Positions 16,795 through 25,100 of a stretch of DNA of 29,985 nt are shown one piece after another. Position 1 is the first letter of the stretch; each line of letters opens with the position of its first letter. The translations under genes and the position numbers were made by a program. Under the pieces are notes generated by a model that worked only from the letters and a program-made list of their open reading frames with translations, was not told the origin of the DNA and made no database searches. Source of the DNA: JANMCE01 sp963791625 (GTDB taxonomy: Bacteria; Actinomycetota; Acidimicrobiia; Acidimicrobiales; Ilumatobacteraceae); the NCBI GenBank assembly GCA_963791625.1, contig CAWBTA010000014.1, forward strand, positions 1 to 29,985, written 5' to 3'.

Positions 16795-17368
16795 TCAGCG
16801 ACGTAGGCCCGAAGCCGTGAGCGGTGCCCTGGCAAGGGTCGCCCGCACGAAGTCCATGTTCACGAGCTCGGCGAGCGGTTGCTCGACTGCGTCGAAGGAG
16901 ACCATCGCGTCGGCAATGAGCGAGTCCCATTGAGGGCGCAGATGGGTCCGGTCGAGGCCGCGCACAACACGACGACAGACCAGAGTGTCGCACCCGCACA
17001 GGAACGCCTCGTCAGGGTCGTTCATCATCAGGTAGTCGTTGGTGAGCTGTTCGCCCGCTTCGATGTCACGAATCGCGATTTCGACTCCGGCGTCGGTGAT
17101 GGCGCAATTCGGGTCGCAGCTGTGGTTCATGTAGCGAGCGTCGTCCCAGAGGACGAGGAATCCACCCGTTCGCCGTCGATAGCCGAAGCGATGCAAGCGC
17201 GTTCGCCTGCATCGGCGCCAGTTCTGGCGACCTCGCAGAGCTGTCAGCACGCGGTCGACACGAATCGAGCGCCCACGTCAGGGTTCCCCGGGGAATGAAC
17301 CGGGTGGCAACGAGACCGAAGCCGATGACGTCGTTGACATGCGCGACGCGGGTCGATGGATGGATCAT
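16795..17368 (-). pseudogene. Frameshifted SET-domain methyltransferase A
   Basis: The ATG at 17368 follows GGCGGAG. The N-terminus, MIHPSTRVAHVNDVIGFGLV then ATRFIPRGTL, matches SET protein B next to it. At least one, probably two, indels around 17165-17190 move the frame before GGFLVLWDDARYMNHSCDPN. The catalytic and post-SET parts are preserved: NHSCDP, then GEQLTNDY, then CGCDTLVCRR. SET proteins transfer methyl groups from S-adenosylmethionine to lysine. It is the downstream member of a tandem pair transcribed from the promoter region at 17979-18108, 22 bases after the stop of copy B. Confidence 0.75.
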
Positions 17369-17390
17369 TCTGAACTCCGCCGGATCCGAG

Positions 17391-17978
17391 TCAACGAGCC
17401 TGCTGGCAGACCAAGACCGACGGTGCCGGCGCGTCACCGCCGGCGAGAAGAGCGAAGCCGTCCGGGTGCAGCATGTAGCGGGCGAGCGGTTGGGCGACTG
17501 CACCGGCGACGGCGAGTGCCGATCCCGTCAATGCGTCGATTCGTTCGACGAGGGGGGACTCCACCAGATCGAGTTCGGTGATGCCGCCGCGGCAGATGGC
17601 ACTGCCGCACACGCAGCGCAACTGCTCGACGAGATTGAGGGTGCCGTAGTCGCACGTCAGTTCGTCGCCGGCGGCGATATCCCGTACGGCAATCTCGTGG
17701 TACTGGCCGACCGGCATCATGGCCGGGTCGCAGGAATGGTTGACGAACCGGCCGTGATCCCAGCACAGAATGAAGGCACCCGAGGCGTCGACATAGGCAT
17801 AGGTGTCCAGTTCCCGCCTCGAACCCTCCGACAGTTCCAGCCGGCGCGCCGGGCTGATGTGCTGGTCGAGCTCGCAGAGCGTCCACACGACGGTTCCCCG
17901 TGGAATGGCCCGGGTCGCAAAGACACCGAACCCCATCGACTCGCTGATATGCCTGATTTCGGTATCGGGATGAATCAT
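17391..17978 (-). CDS. SET-domain protein methyltransferase B
   Basis: A 195-residue protein. The ATG at 17978 is preferred over upstream codons because GGAAGGA stands about ten bases before it and the SET N-motif starts there. It has the GFGVFATRAIPRGT motif (residues 16-28, SAM-binding), R77-FVNHSCDP (78-85, the knot motif) and GDELTCDY (104-111, catalytic tyrosine). A cysteine set (C122, C124, C129 with C83) looks like the post-SET zinc site. Length and motifs fit small bacterial SET lysine methyltransferases; the substrate cannot be told. A frameshifted paralogue follows it, and a channel gene diverges from it across 130 bp that contain a TGTAAAGAAA-like motif. Confidence 0.85.
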   Translation of the reverse strand: MIHPDTEIRHISESMGFGVFATRAIPRGTVVWTLCELDQHISPARRLELSEGSRRELDTYAYVDASGAFILCWDHGRFVNHSCDPAMMPVGQYHEIAVRDIAAGDELTCDYGTLNLVEQLRCVCGSAICRGGITELDLVESPLVERIDALTGSALAVAGAVAQPLARYMLHPDGFALLAGGDAPAPSVLVCQQAR

Positions 17979-18036
17979 GGCTGGGTTCCTTCCGCTCGAA
18001 CACTGCGATCGGCGGTTCGGGCAGCGGTCTGAGGTA

Positions 18037-18046
18037 CGTAAAGAAA
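18037..18046 (+). promoter_or_regulatory. CGTAAAGAAA motif between the SET and channel genes
   Basis: It matches the cassette motif in nine of ten positions and lies in the divergent gap between the SET B start (17978) and the channel start (18109). It could act on either gene. Confidence 0.45.
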
Positions 18047-18108
18047 TACTCACGACGACGGTTCGAGGGGCCCCTCAAGGTGCTGGGGTAGATGCCGTAC
18101 TAGTCCGG

Positions 18109-21100
18109 GTGAGCGTCCACCCCTCCAAAGCCACCTGGCGTGCCCGCGCTCGCTACCGGTTCGACGCGGCGTTGTCCCGGGGAAGTGCTGTCGTGGTCGG
18201 CTGGCTGGGACTGGCCACGCTTGCAGCCATCTCCCTGTGCGCGGCGGTCCTCGTTGTGTTCGGTCTCGTGGGCGTCAACGGAAACAACGGTCAGCTCGGG
18301 TTCGCCGAGGCGGCCTGGCAGGCATTGACTCGGGTGCTCGACCCGGGAACGTTCTCGGGTGATGCGGGCTGGCTGACCCGAATCGTTGGGTTGGTCATCA
18401 CCCTCACCGGGGTGTTCGTGGCGGGCAGCCTGATCGGGCTTATCTCCTCCAGCATCGAAACAAGACTGAACCTCCTACGCGAGGGGCACGGTCGCGTGAT
18501 CGAGTCGGACCACACCCTGATCCTCGGCTGGTCACCGCGCGTTCCCACGATCATTTCCGAACTCGTCGTTGCCAACAGCAGCCGGAAGCGGGCGGCGATC
18601 GTGGTGCTTGCCGACGAGAACAAAGGGGATATGGAAGCGGCCATACATCGTCACGTGGGCGACCGGAGGACGACACGGATCGTCTGCCGGAACGGGGACC
18701 CCTGCAGCGACTCGCAACTCGGTCTCGTCAGTAGTAGCACGGCACGCTCGGTCATAGTCGTCCACGAGAACGACGCGGCCGTCGTCAAGATCCTCCTGGC
18801 CTTACGCTCGGTGCAACATCCCGACGGCACTGCCACCGTCGTCGCAGAGATGCGTGATCCCAGTCTCTCCAAGTCCGTTACCTCGGTTCTCGGTGATGGC
18901 GTCGTGGTCGTCAACACGACACGCATCGTTGCCGACCTCACCGCGCAGGCCTGTCGCCAACGAGGCCTCAGCAACGTCTTTCGCGAGCTGCTCGATTTCG
19001 ACGGCGACGAGATCTACTTCGACTCGTTCAGTGAACTGAATGGCTGGCGATTTGGGGATGCGCAACTCGCCTTCGAGCGCGCTTCGCTCATCGGAATCTT
19101 CCGTGACGGCACCGTGCATCTCAACCCGGCCGCCGATGCCCGTCTCGCTGCTCACGATCAGGTCATCGGTATCGCCGAGGACGACTCGATCTTCGAGTTC
19201 ACCGGAACCCGACCTGCCGTGAAACAGCTTTCGCCGAGCCGACGTGATCAGGGTGGGAAGCATCGACGCCTTGCCATCGTCGGATGGAGCGAGCTCGGAC
19301 CTCGGGTGCTGGAGGAACTCGGATCGGCGCTCGGCGTCGAAGAAACCTTGACGGTGCTCGTTGATCCCGATCGAGTCGACGGCACCAAGGTCCGCTCCAT
19401 GCCCGCGCTCGGCGAAACGAATCGGGACTATTGCGAAGTGCCGTTCACGCCCGAGCGGGTGATCGCCGAGCTCACTGCTCGGTCGGTCACCGACGTCGTA
19501 GTGCTCGGTGACCGATCGGCGCTGACGGCCGACGACGCCGATGCTCGGACGCTGCTCATGCTGGTGGCATTGCGTGCGTTGCCTCCGACCGACCACGGGG
19601 CCGTTCGCGTGGTGGCCGAACTCCTCGACCAGCGTAACGGTGCCCTGGCGGCGGCCGCCGGAGCGGACGACTTCATCGTCAGCGACGACCTGACCAGTCT
19701 TCTGATCGCCCAGGTCTCCGAACGCAGGGAACTAGCTGAAGTCTTTGACGACCTGTTCGATCCCGAAGGATGCACGATCGGGTTGGAGCCGTGCGAGCGG
19801 TATGGCGCAACCGGCAATGTCACGTTCGCCGAGATCGTCTCGTCGGCATCCCGGCTAGGGCAGTGCGCCGTTGGCGTTCGGTTCGGCGCGACCCATGAGA
19901 TGCGGATCAATCCTGGCAAGTCGACGACGATGCAACTCGGCCTCGGCGACGAAGTTCTCGTTATCGCGACCAGTCAGCCGGCCGTGACCGCGGATCCCGC
20001 TCCGGACCGGGCCTGGAACATGTCCGCTTCCGGCCCGCTTTCGACACCATCGGACCATGGAGCGACCGGGTGCTCACACGCCGATCATCGGTCCGTCGGC
20101 GGACGTGGCTGGCGAGGTCTGATGGCGGGCGGCCTCGACGATCTGCTGCAACTCGGCGAAGGCCTGCCGGGTGGTTTCCAACGCGAGTCGCAGTTCGCCG
20201 AGTTGCTCGTATGCCGAGGCAATCCGAGCCAACAAGGGCTGAGTCAGCAGGCGGCGCCCACCGGCCCGACTGACCTCGAGTGCGGCTTTCCAGTCCTGTA
20301 CCGCCGAAGCGAAATCGCCGACAGACTCGTGCAACTTCGCCCGGCTCACGTACGGCTCCACGTACACGTGCGGCAGGCTCTGCTCAGCCAGATCCACGGC
20401 GATTGCCGCCAGCTTCGCCGCACCGGAAGGGTCCCCACGCAGACGCCGAAGGTCCGCTTCGATGGCCGCCAGCAGCATCTGCGACTGGCGGTCGTCGGCC
20501 GGGTCGTTCCGCCGCCGCTCAACGCAGATGCTCTCGATCCGCGCCAGCAGCGCTTCCCTTTCCGCGTCTGCATGATTGCCGGAATCGCCTTCGATCATGT
20601 CCACGAGGGCAATGGCAGAACACTGGTCGACACCTTGGCGAAGGTAGGAGGCAATCTCGATCGGGATGCCGTCGGTCCTCCCCTCGGCCTGGTCAATTGC
20701 CTTGCGAGCGCAGTCGAGGTGGTGCAGAGCCCTGGCGGCCTGATTCACGTCGAGTTCGAGCGATGCGAGGTTGGTCCGAGCGAGCACGACGGTCAACGGA
20801 TCGGCCGACGCCATCAGCACCGTCTCGAAGTCCGACCGGGCCGCGTGCTCGTTGCCGAGCGAGTGGTTGACGAAACCGCGGGCGGAGATGGCGCTCACGT
20901 AGGGAAGTGGATTGCTGTCGCGTATCTCGCGAGCGATCACCATCGCGTCCCGCACTTTGACCAGGGCCGCGTCAGGAGAGCGTTGTTCGACGAGTTGGAA
21001 AGCATGGAGGAGGATCGCCCGCACGATCAGCGCGGGATCGTTGGTGCGCCGCGCAAACATGACGCTCTGATGCGCAAACTCGATGGCGAGATCACGGTTG

Positions 21101-21132
21101 TTGTGTTCGAGTTGAAAGACGATCTCGCGTAG
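18109..21132 (+). CDS. CASTOR/POLLUX-like ion channel with RCK-type domains; ORF overruns antisense to the TPR gene
   Basis: The GTG at 18109 is chosen because the family-like N-terminus (SKATWRARARYRFDAALSRG) begins there; an upstream in-frame ATG at 17977 lies inside the divergent SET start. Membrane segment 1 is about 26-55, a pore helix and filter region (AAWQALTRVLDPGTFSGDAG) about 67-87, membrane segment 2 about 89-114. Two Rossmann/RCK-like regions follow (HTLILGWSPRVPTIISEL from about 133; RRLAIVGWSELGPRVLEEL from about 385). A C-terminal domain ends near residue 645 (DRAWNMS). Related plant and bacterial proteins conduct cations. The frame then stays open for about 360 residues antisense to TPR gene B; the remnant in copy A stops early, so this tail is probably not functional. 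Confidence 0.8.
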   Translation: MSVHPSKATWRARARYRFDAALSRGSAVVVGWLGLATLAAISLCAAVLVVFGLVGVNGNNGQLGFAEAAWQALTRVLDPGTFSGDAGWLTRIVGLVITLTGVFVAGSLIGLISSSIETRLNLLREGHGRVIESDHTLILGWSPRVPTIISELVVANSSRKRAAIVVLADENKGDMEAAIHRHVGDRRTTRIVCRNGDPCSDSQLGLVSSSTARSVIVVHENDAAVVKILLALRSVQHPDGTATVVAEMRDPSLSKSVTSVLGDGVVVVNTTRIVADLTAQACRQRGLSNVFRELLDFDGDEIYFDSFSELNGWRFGDAQLAFERASLIGIFRDGTVHLNPAADARLAAHDQVIGIAEDDSIFEFTGTRPAVKQLSPSRRDQGGKHRRLAIVGWSELGPRVLEELGSALGVEETLTVLVDPDRVDGTKVRSMPALGETNRDYCEVPFTPERVIAELTARSVTDVVVLGDRSALTADDADARTLLMLVALRALPPTDHGAVRVVAELLDQRNGALAAAAGADDFIVSDDLTSLLIAQVSERRELAEVFDDLFDPEGCTIGLEPCERYGATGNVTFAEIVSSASRLGQCAVGVRFGATHEMRINPGKSTTMQLGLGDEVLVIATSQPAVTADPAPDRAWNMSASGPLSTPSDHGATGCSHADHRSVGGRGWRGLMAGGLDDLLQLGEGLPGGFQRESQFAELLVCRGNPSQQGLSQQAAPTGPTDLECGFPVLYRRSEIADRLVQLRPAHVRLHVHVRQALLSQIHGDCRQLRRTGRVPTQTPKVRFDGRQQHLRLAVVGRVVPPPLNADALDPRQQRFPFRVCMIAGIAFDHVHEGNGRTLVDTLAKVGGNLDRDAVGPPLGLVNCLASAVEVVQSPGGLIHVEFERCEVGPSEHDGQRIGRRHQHRLEVRPGRVLVAERVVDETAGGDGAHVGKWIAVAYLASDHHRVPHFDQGRVRRALFDELESMEEDRPHDQRGIVGAPRKHDALMRKLDGEITVVVFELKDDLA

Positions 21133-21255
21133 CGCTTCGGACCGTTCGGCGTCGGTGACTGCGTCGACCCATGCGGCCCGAACGGCCGGGTCGATATGGC
21201 CCGGAATATCAGGCACGAGGCCCAGGAACTCTTCGAGGTCATCGTTGCCGATCAT
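20074..21255 (-). CDS. TPR-repeat protein B, coupled to response regulator B
   Basis: A 393-residue helical protein alignable over its whole length with TPR protein A (shared endings DGPMIGV and DEPLIGV; shared LALETTRQAFAELQQIVEAA coil; shared ADFETVLMASADPLTVVLART repeat region). TPR-type pairs recur through residues 40-380. It has no signal peptide or membrane span, so it is cytoplasmic. Its ATG overlaps the stop of the regulator gene (ATGA), as in copy A. It is a likely protein partner of the regulator; the ligand is unknown. The gene is wholly overlapped on the opposite strand by the open tail of the channel frame. Confidence 0.82.
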   Translation of the reverse strand: MIGNDDLEEFLGLVPDIPGHIDPAVRAAWVDAVTDAERSEALREIVFQLEHNNRDLAIEFAHQSVMFARRTNDPALIVRAILLHAFQLVEQRSPDAALVKVRDAMVIAREIRDSNPLPYVSAISARGFVNHSLGNEHAARSDFETVLMASADPLTVVLARTNLASLELDVNQAARALHHLDCARKAIDQAEGRTDGIPIEIASYLRQGVDQCSAIALVDMIEGDSGNHADAEREALLARIESICVERRRNDPADDRQSQMLLAAIEADLRRLRGDPSGAAKLAAIAVDLAEQSLPHVYVEPYVSRAKLHESVGDFASAVQDWKAALEVSRAGGRRLLTQPLLARIASAYEQLGELRLALETTRQAFAELQQIVEAARHQTSPATSADGPMIGV

Positions 21256-21962
21256 CGTGAGCTCAGCGTCGGGTCGTTGAGCAGGTACCCCGCGCCGCGT
21301 TCGGTGAGGATTCGGTCAGGCCGCATCGGATCGCGTTCGATCTTGCGGCGAAGGTTCTTCACATGGACGTCGCACGAGCGACTGTCGCCGACGAACGTGC
21401 TTCCGTAGAGATGGAACGAGATCTCCTCGCGACTGAAGGTGCGCCCGGGCTCGCCGGCGAGGAGACCGAGCAGACTGCATTCCACCGGGGTTAGCCGCAC
21501 GAGACGCCCGTCAACCTCGACGTTCCGCTTCACGAGATCGAGTTCGAGATCTCCGACCCGACGTTGCGTACCGTCGGGTCGGTGGTCGGACATACTCCGC
21601 CGGACCAGCGCGCCGATCCGACGGATGAGTTCGGTGGCGGCTACGGGCTTCGTCATGAAGTCGTCGACGCCTGCTGCGAAGGCCTCGGCCTCATCGTTCG
21701 GATCTCGGAGCGCCGTGACCATCAGCACGGGAATGGAACTGGACGTTCGCCATCGCCGACACACCTCGAACCCGGACATCCGCGGAAGCATGGCATCGAG
21801 GGTGACGGCGGCGTATCGTCCGATATCGGTGCTGGCGGCGGTCGCACCGTCGTGGACGATGTCGACGTCGTATCCCGCATCGCTCAAATGCGACGCAATC
21901 GCCTCGGCAATGGTCGGCACGTCTTCGACGACAAGAATTCTAGCGGTGGCTCTGGTCGACAC
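21252..21962 (-). CDS. OmpR-family response regulator B
   Basis: From the GTG at 21962 it is 236 residues, the same length as regulator A; this codon has GGGGA seven bases upstream, better than the in-frame TTG at 21986. The receiver (residues 8-120 from this start) has the ED acidic pair in VVEDVPTIAEA, phospho-acceptor D56 in TLDAMLPRMSG, T83 in MVTAL and K105 in DDFMTKPV. The winged-helix domain carries LTPVECSLLGLLAGEPG and DVHVKNLRRKIERDP, ending RGAGYLLNDP, near-identical to regulator A in the recognition part. It is transcribed away from the giant secreted protein across a gap with three shared motifs. No kinase gene is nearby. Confidence 0.92.
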   Translation of the reverse strand: MSTRATARILVVEDVPTIAEAIASHLSDAGYDVDIVHDGATAASTDIGRYAAVTLDAMLPRMSGFEVCRRWRTSSSIPVLMVTALRDPNDEAEAFAAGVDDFMTKPVAATELIRRIGALVRRSMSDHRPDGTQRRVGDLELDLVKRNVEVDGRLVRLTPVECSLLGLLAGEPGRTFSREEISFHLYGSTFVGDSRSCDVHVKNLRRKIERDPMRPDRILTERGAGYLLNDPTLSSR

Positions 21963-22044
21963 GAGTTCCCCACTGCACTCGATCAAGACTAGGACGATAG
22001 CAAGGCGTCGGATGGCGAACGTTTGCCTACCGACTCTGTGTGGT

Positions 22045-22054
22045 TTTCCTTACA
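22045..22054 (-). promoter_or_regulatory. TGTAAGGAAA motif, cassette B gap (second copy)
   Basis: The minus strand reads TGTAAGGAAA, 27 bases from the better copy at 22072-22081 and in the same orientation. A GAAGAGAC element lies between the two. Confidence 0.4.
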
Positions 22055-22071
22055 CGTCTCTTCTGTGCGCG

Positions 22072-22081
22072 TTTCTTTACA
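22072..22081 (-). promoter_or_regulatory. TGTAAAGAAA motif, cassette B gap
   Basis: The minus strand reads TGTAAAGAAA, identical to 10039-10048, and follows TATGAAGAGACC (22107-22096) at the spacing seen in copy A. Candidate operator for the regulator, the secreted protein, or both. Confidence 0.5.
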
Positions 22082-22193
22082 GATAGCACCGTGAAGGTCT
22101 CTTCATAGTCCGCAGAAGTTCCGCTCGTGATCCGACAGAACATTGACGATCCGCCCATTCCGGGTGGACGAGATCACACGGAGTTGATGACCG

Positions 22194-25100
22194 ATGAGAA
22201 CTTTGTTCGGCCGAGCGCTGCTGGCCGCGGCCACAGCCTGCGCCGGGCTGGCGGCTGTTGCCCCGGCCCCCGCACTAGCCATGCCCGTAGACCCTCCCGA
22301 GGTCGTGGTGGCGGTCGACGAGACCAGCCGCGTCATGAACGAGAAGGTGAAGTTCACCTACACGCTGAAGAACCTGACGGAGGTGACCGAGTTCAGCCAC
22401 CAGTATCCGGTGGGGATGACCGGCGCCGCCCAGGTAGTTGCCGAAACGACCTGTCCGGTCGCCGTGTTCCCAACGGCGGCAACCGCCACAGCCGGCAGCA
22501 AGGTGCGCGTGCTGTTCAACAGCGTCCCGTCGACTGACTGCAAGGTCGTCGTCAATGCCACCGCTTCCAAGCGCGGCTCGTTCGACCTGTCGGAGGGCTT
22601 CACGTCCACGACACTTGGAACACGCGGCGAGTGGGTGTGTCCTGACCCTGGTCCCGGCCCTGGCCCCGGCCCCGGTGCCGGCGAGATTCTTGCGTGTGAC
22701 GATCCGACGTTCGAGGGTGACTACGCGTATTCAGCGGAGGGCACCACGGTGATCGTTCACGACCCGGCGTTGCCCACGGTCACGACGACCGTTACCAGCG
22801 ACCCCGAGAGTGCCACGAACATCACCTCCGACCTGCTCGGAAACGTGCAGCTGCTGACCTACACGGTCACCGGCGTTCCCTACGGCGTCGAGAACAACTA
22901 CAGCTTTACCCACTCGCTCCCCGATGGCCTTGCGTTCCACACGCCGACCGACTCTGGCGGTCCCTTCATTTTGACACCCTGCTCCTACGACGACGACTAC
23001 GCGATTGATGACGACGGCATGCTGTCGCTCAACGACGGGCGCCTCGACAACAACGACACCGACACGGCGAAGTCGTGCACGGTCAGCGCGTGGGTCAAGC
23101 CTGCCCAGGCCGGCCCGTTCAACTACGCGAGTGGGTTCGTCGTCGGCAAAGACGACGACGACCTCAACACGCTCGCTGGGGCTCCGGCCGCCCGCAACGT
23201 CTACATCGCCGACCCGACCATCCCGACCGTGATGCTGTCGCTCGACAAGAGCCGTGTCACCCTCGGCGACGACGTGATCTTCGACTACAAGGTCACCGGC
23301 ATGCCGTATGGCACGGACCACGTCGACTTCAGCTTCGCCGACAGCTCGCTGTCGAACGTGAACCAGAACTACTTCTCATCGCAGGGAGTGGTCTCGAACA
23401 CCTGCGGCGGCGTGGCGCAGGGCTACGGCGTCACGGGCGCAACGCTCAACGCGGTCACGACGGCGACCGCTCCTGAATGCCACCTCAAGGTGAAGTGGCG
23501 GGCGCTCGGTGCTGGCCACTTCGAGTTCGGCTCCGACATGATTCTGCTCGGCCTCACCAATGGCATCGACCCGGTCGTCGAGCTCGATGTCGACCCGACG
23601 GTCACCATGGAAGTCGACGAGGTCGACGTCGTCCGTGGTGACGATCTCACGGTCACCTACACGGTGGATGGCGGCAACGCCAAGGGCGACAACGACTGGT
23701 CGTGGAGCCATGAGTACCTCCCCGCCTTCGACTCCGCCACGGTCGTCAGCAACTCGTGCTCGTCTGGCGACGGTCCTCCTGTTGGAGAGATCGTCATCGG
23801 TAACGCCGGCGTCGACGAGGGCGTGGCGTCCGCCAATCTCAGCGGCGACACGACCGACCTCATGGACAACGACGGTTCTTGCACGTTCGTCGTGACCGTG
23901 CGCACCGGCACACCGGGTCATCACGACCTGGCTGCCGGTATCACGACCGAGGGTGTTACCAACCGGGTCACCGAGACCAGCATCTTCATCGCCGACCCGA
24001 CCCTGCCGAGCTACACCATCAGCACCGACAAGTCGGTGATCGCCATCGGCGAGAAGGTGAATGTGACCTTCGACGTCACCGGCGTGGCCTACGGTACCCC
24101 GCACGACGAGTTCTTCATCGGGCTCTCCAATCCGCTGTTCTGGCGGGGCATGTTCGACGTGACGATGACCTCGAACACCTGCGGTGGCGTCCTCTACCTC
24201 AATGACCCAACCGTGCAGACGTACGACCACTCGCTGCCCGGTACCGAGGAGACAACCCCGATGACGTGCCGCGTGAACCTCGAGATGGTGGCCAATGGCG
24301 TCGGTATGCTCGACCTGGCCCGAGGAATAACCGGACTGAATGACCTGCCATACGTCGACACTGGGTGGAAGACCATCACCGTGCTCCCAACGCTGACCGC
24401 CTCGGTGGGCAGCACCTCGTACCGGGTAGGCGACGAATTCAACATCACGTACAAGGTTGCGGGCGGAACCTTCACCAACCCGAGCTCGCCGTGGGATCCG
24501 ATGTCGTTCGTCGGTTCCTCAGCTCCGGGTGGCTACACCTACAGGCACGAGCTGCCGGCGAACCTCTCGTTCGAGTCAGTCGTGAACTCCAGCTGCGGCA
24601 ACGAACACACACACACGGCTTCGACCTTGACGGTGAACCAGAACATGTCGGCCTGGTCGGTCTCGTCTGCTCCGAAGTGTGAACTCACCATGCGGGTGAA
24701 GGCGCTTACACCGGGCAAGTTCGATGCACTGCAGAGAATCACGATGAGCGGATTCACACTCGGTGCCTACCTCGAAGACGATGGGCACGCGGCCCCCACT
24801 GCCGGTCTCACCAACAGCGTGGTGCCTTCGGTCATCTACGTGGCCGACCCCACCAAGCCGACGGTGACGATGACGGCAAGCTCGGCGAACATCACCACCG
24901 GTGATGACGTCACGCTCACCTACACCGTCGCTGGGCTTCCGTTCGGTGCAGCGCACCCGAACAGCACGGTCAGCCATGCGTTGCCGACCGGTATCGGAAC
25001 GGTTCGCCCGGGGACCAACACCTGCGGCGGCTCCCTCACAGCGACCGGTACGGCCGTAGCGCTCACGGGCGTTCCCTTCCCCGGGACCGAGACCTCTACG

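Noticed and set aside
17977..18108. Upstream ATG for the channel
   Set aside because: It overlaps the start of the divergent SET gene and adds 44 residues without family similarity; conserved sequence begins after the GTG at 18109.
23376..24230. Long minus-strand open frame inside the giant secreted protein
   Set aside because: GC-rich antisense shadow: composition mirrors the sense repeats and no start signal or family is visible.
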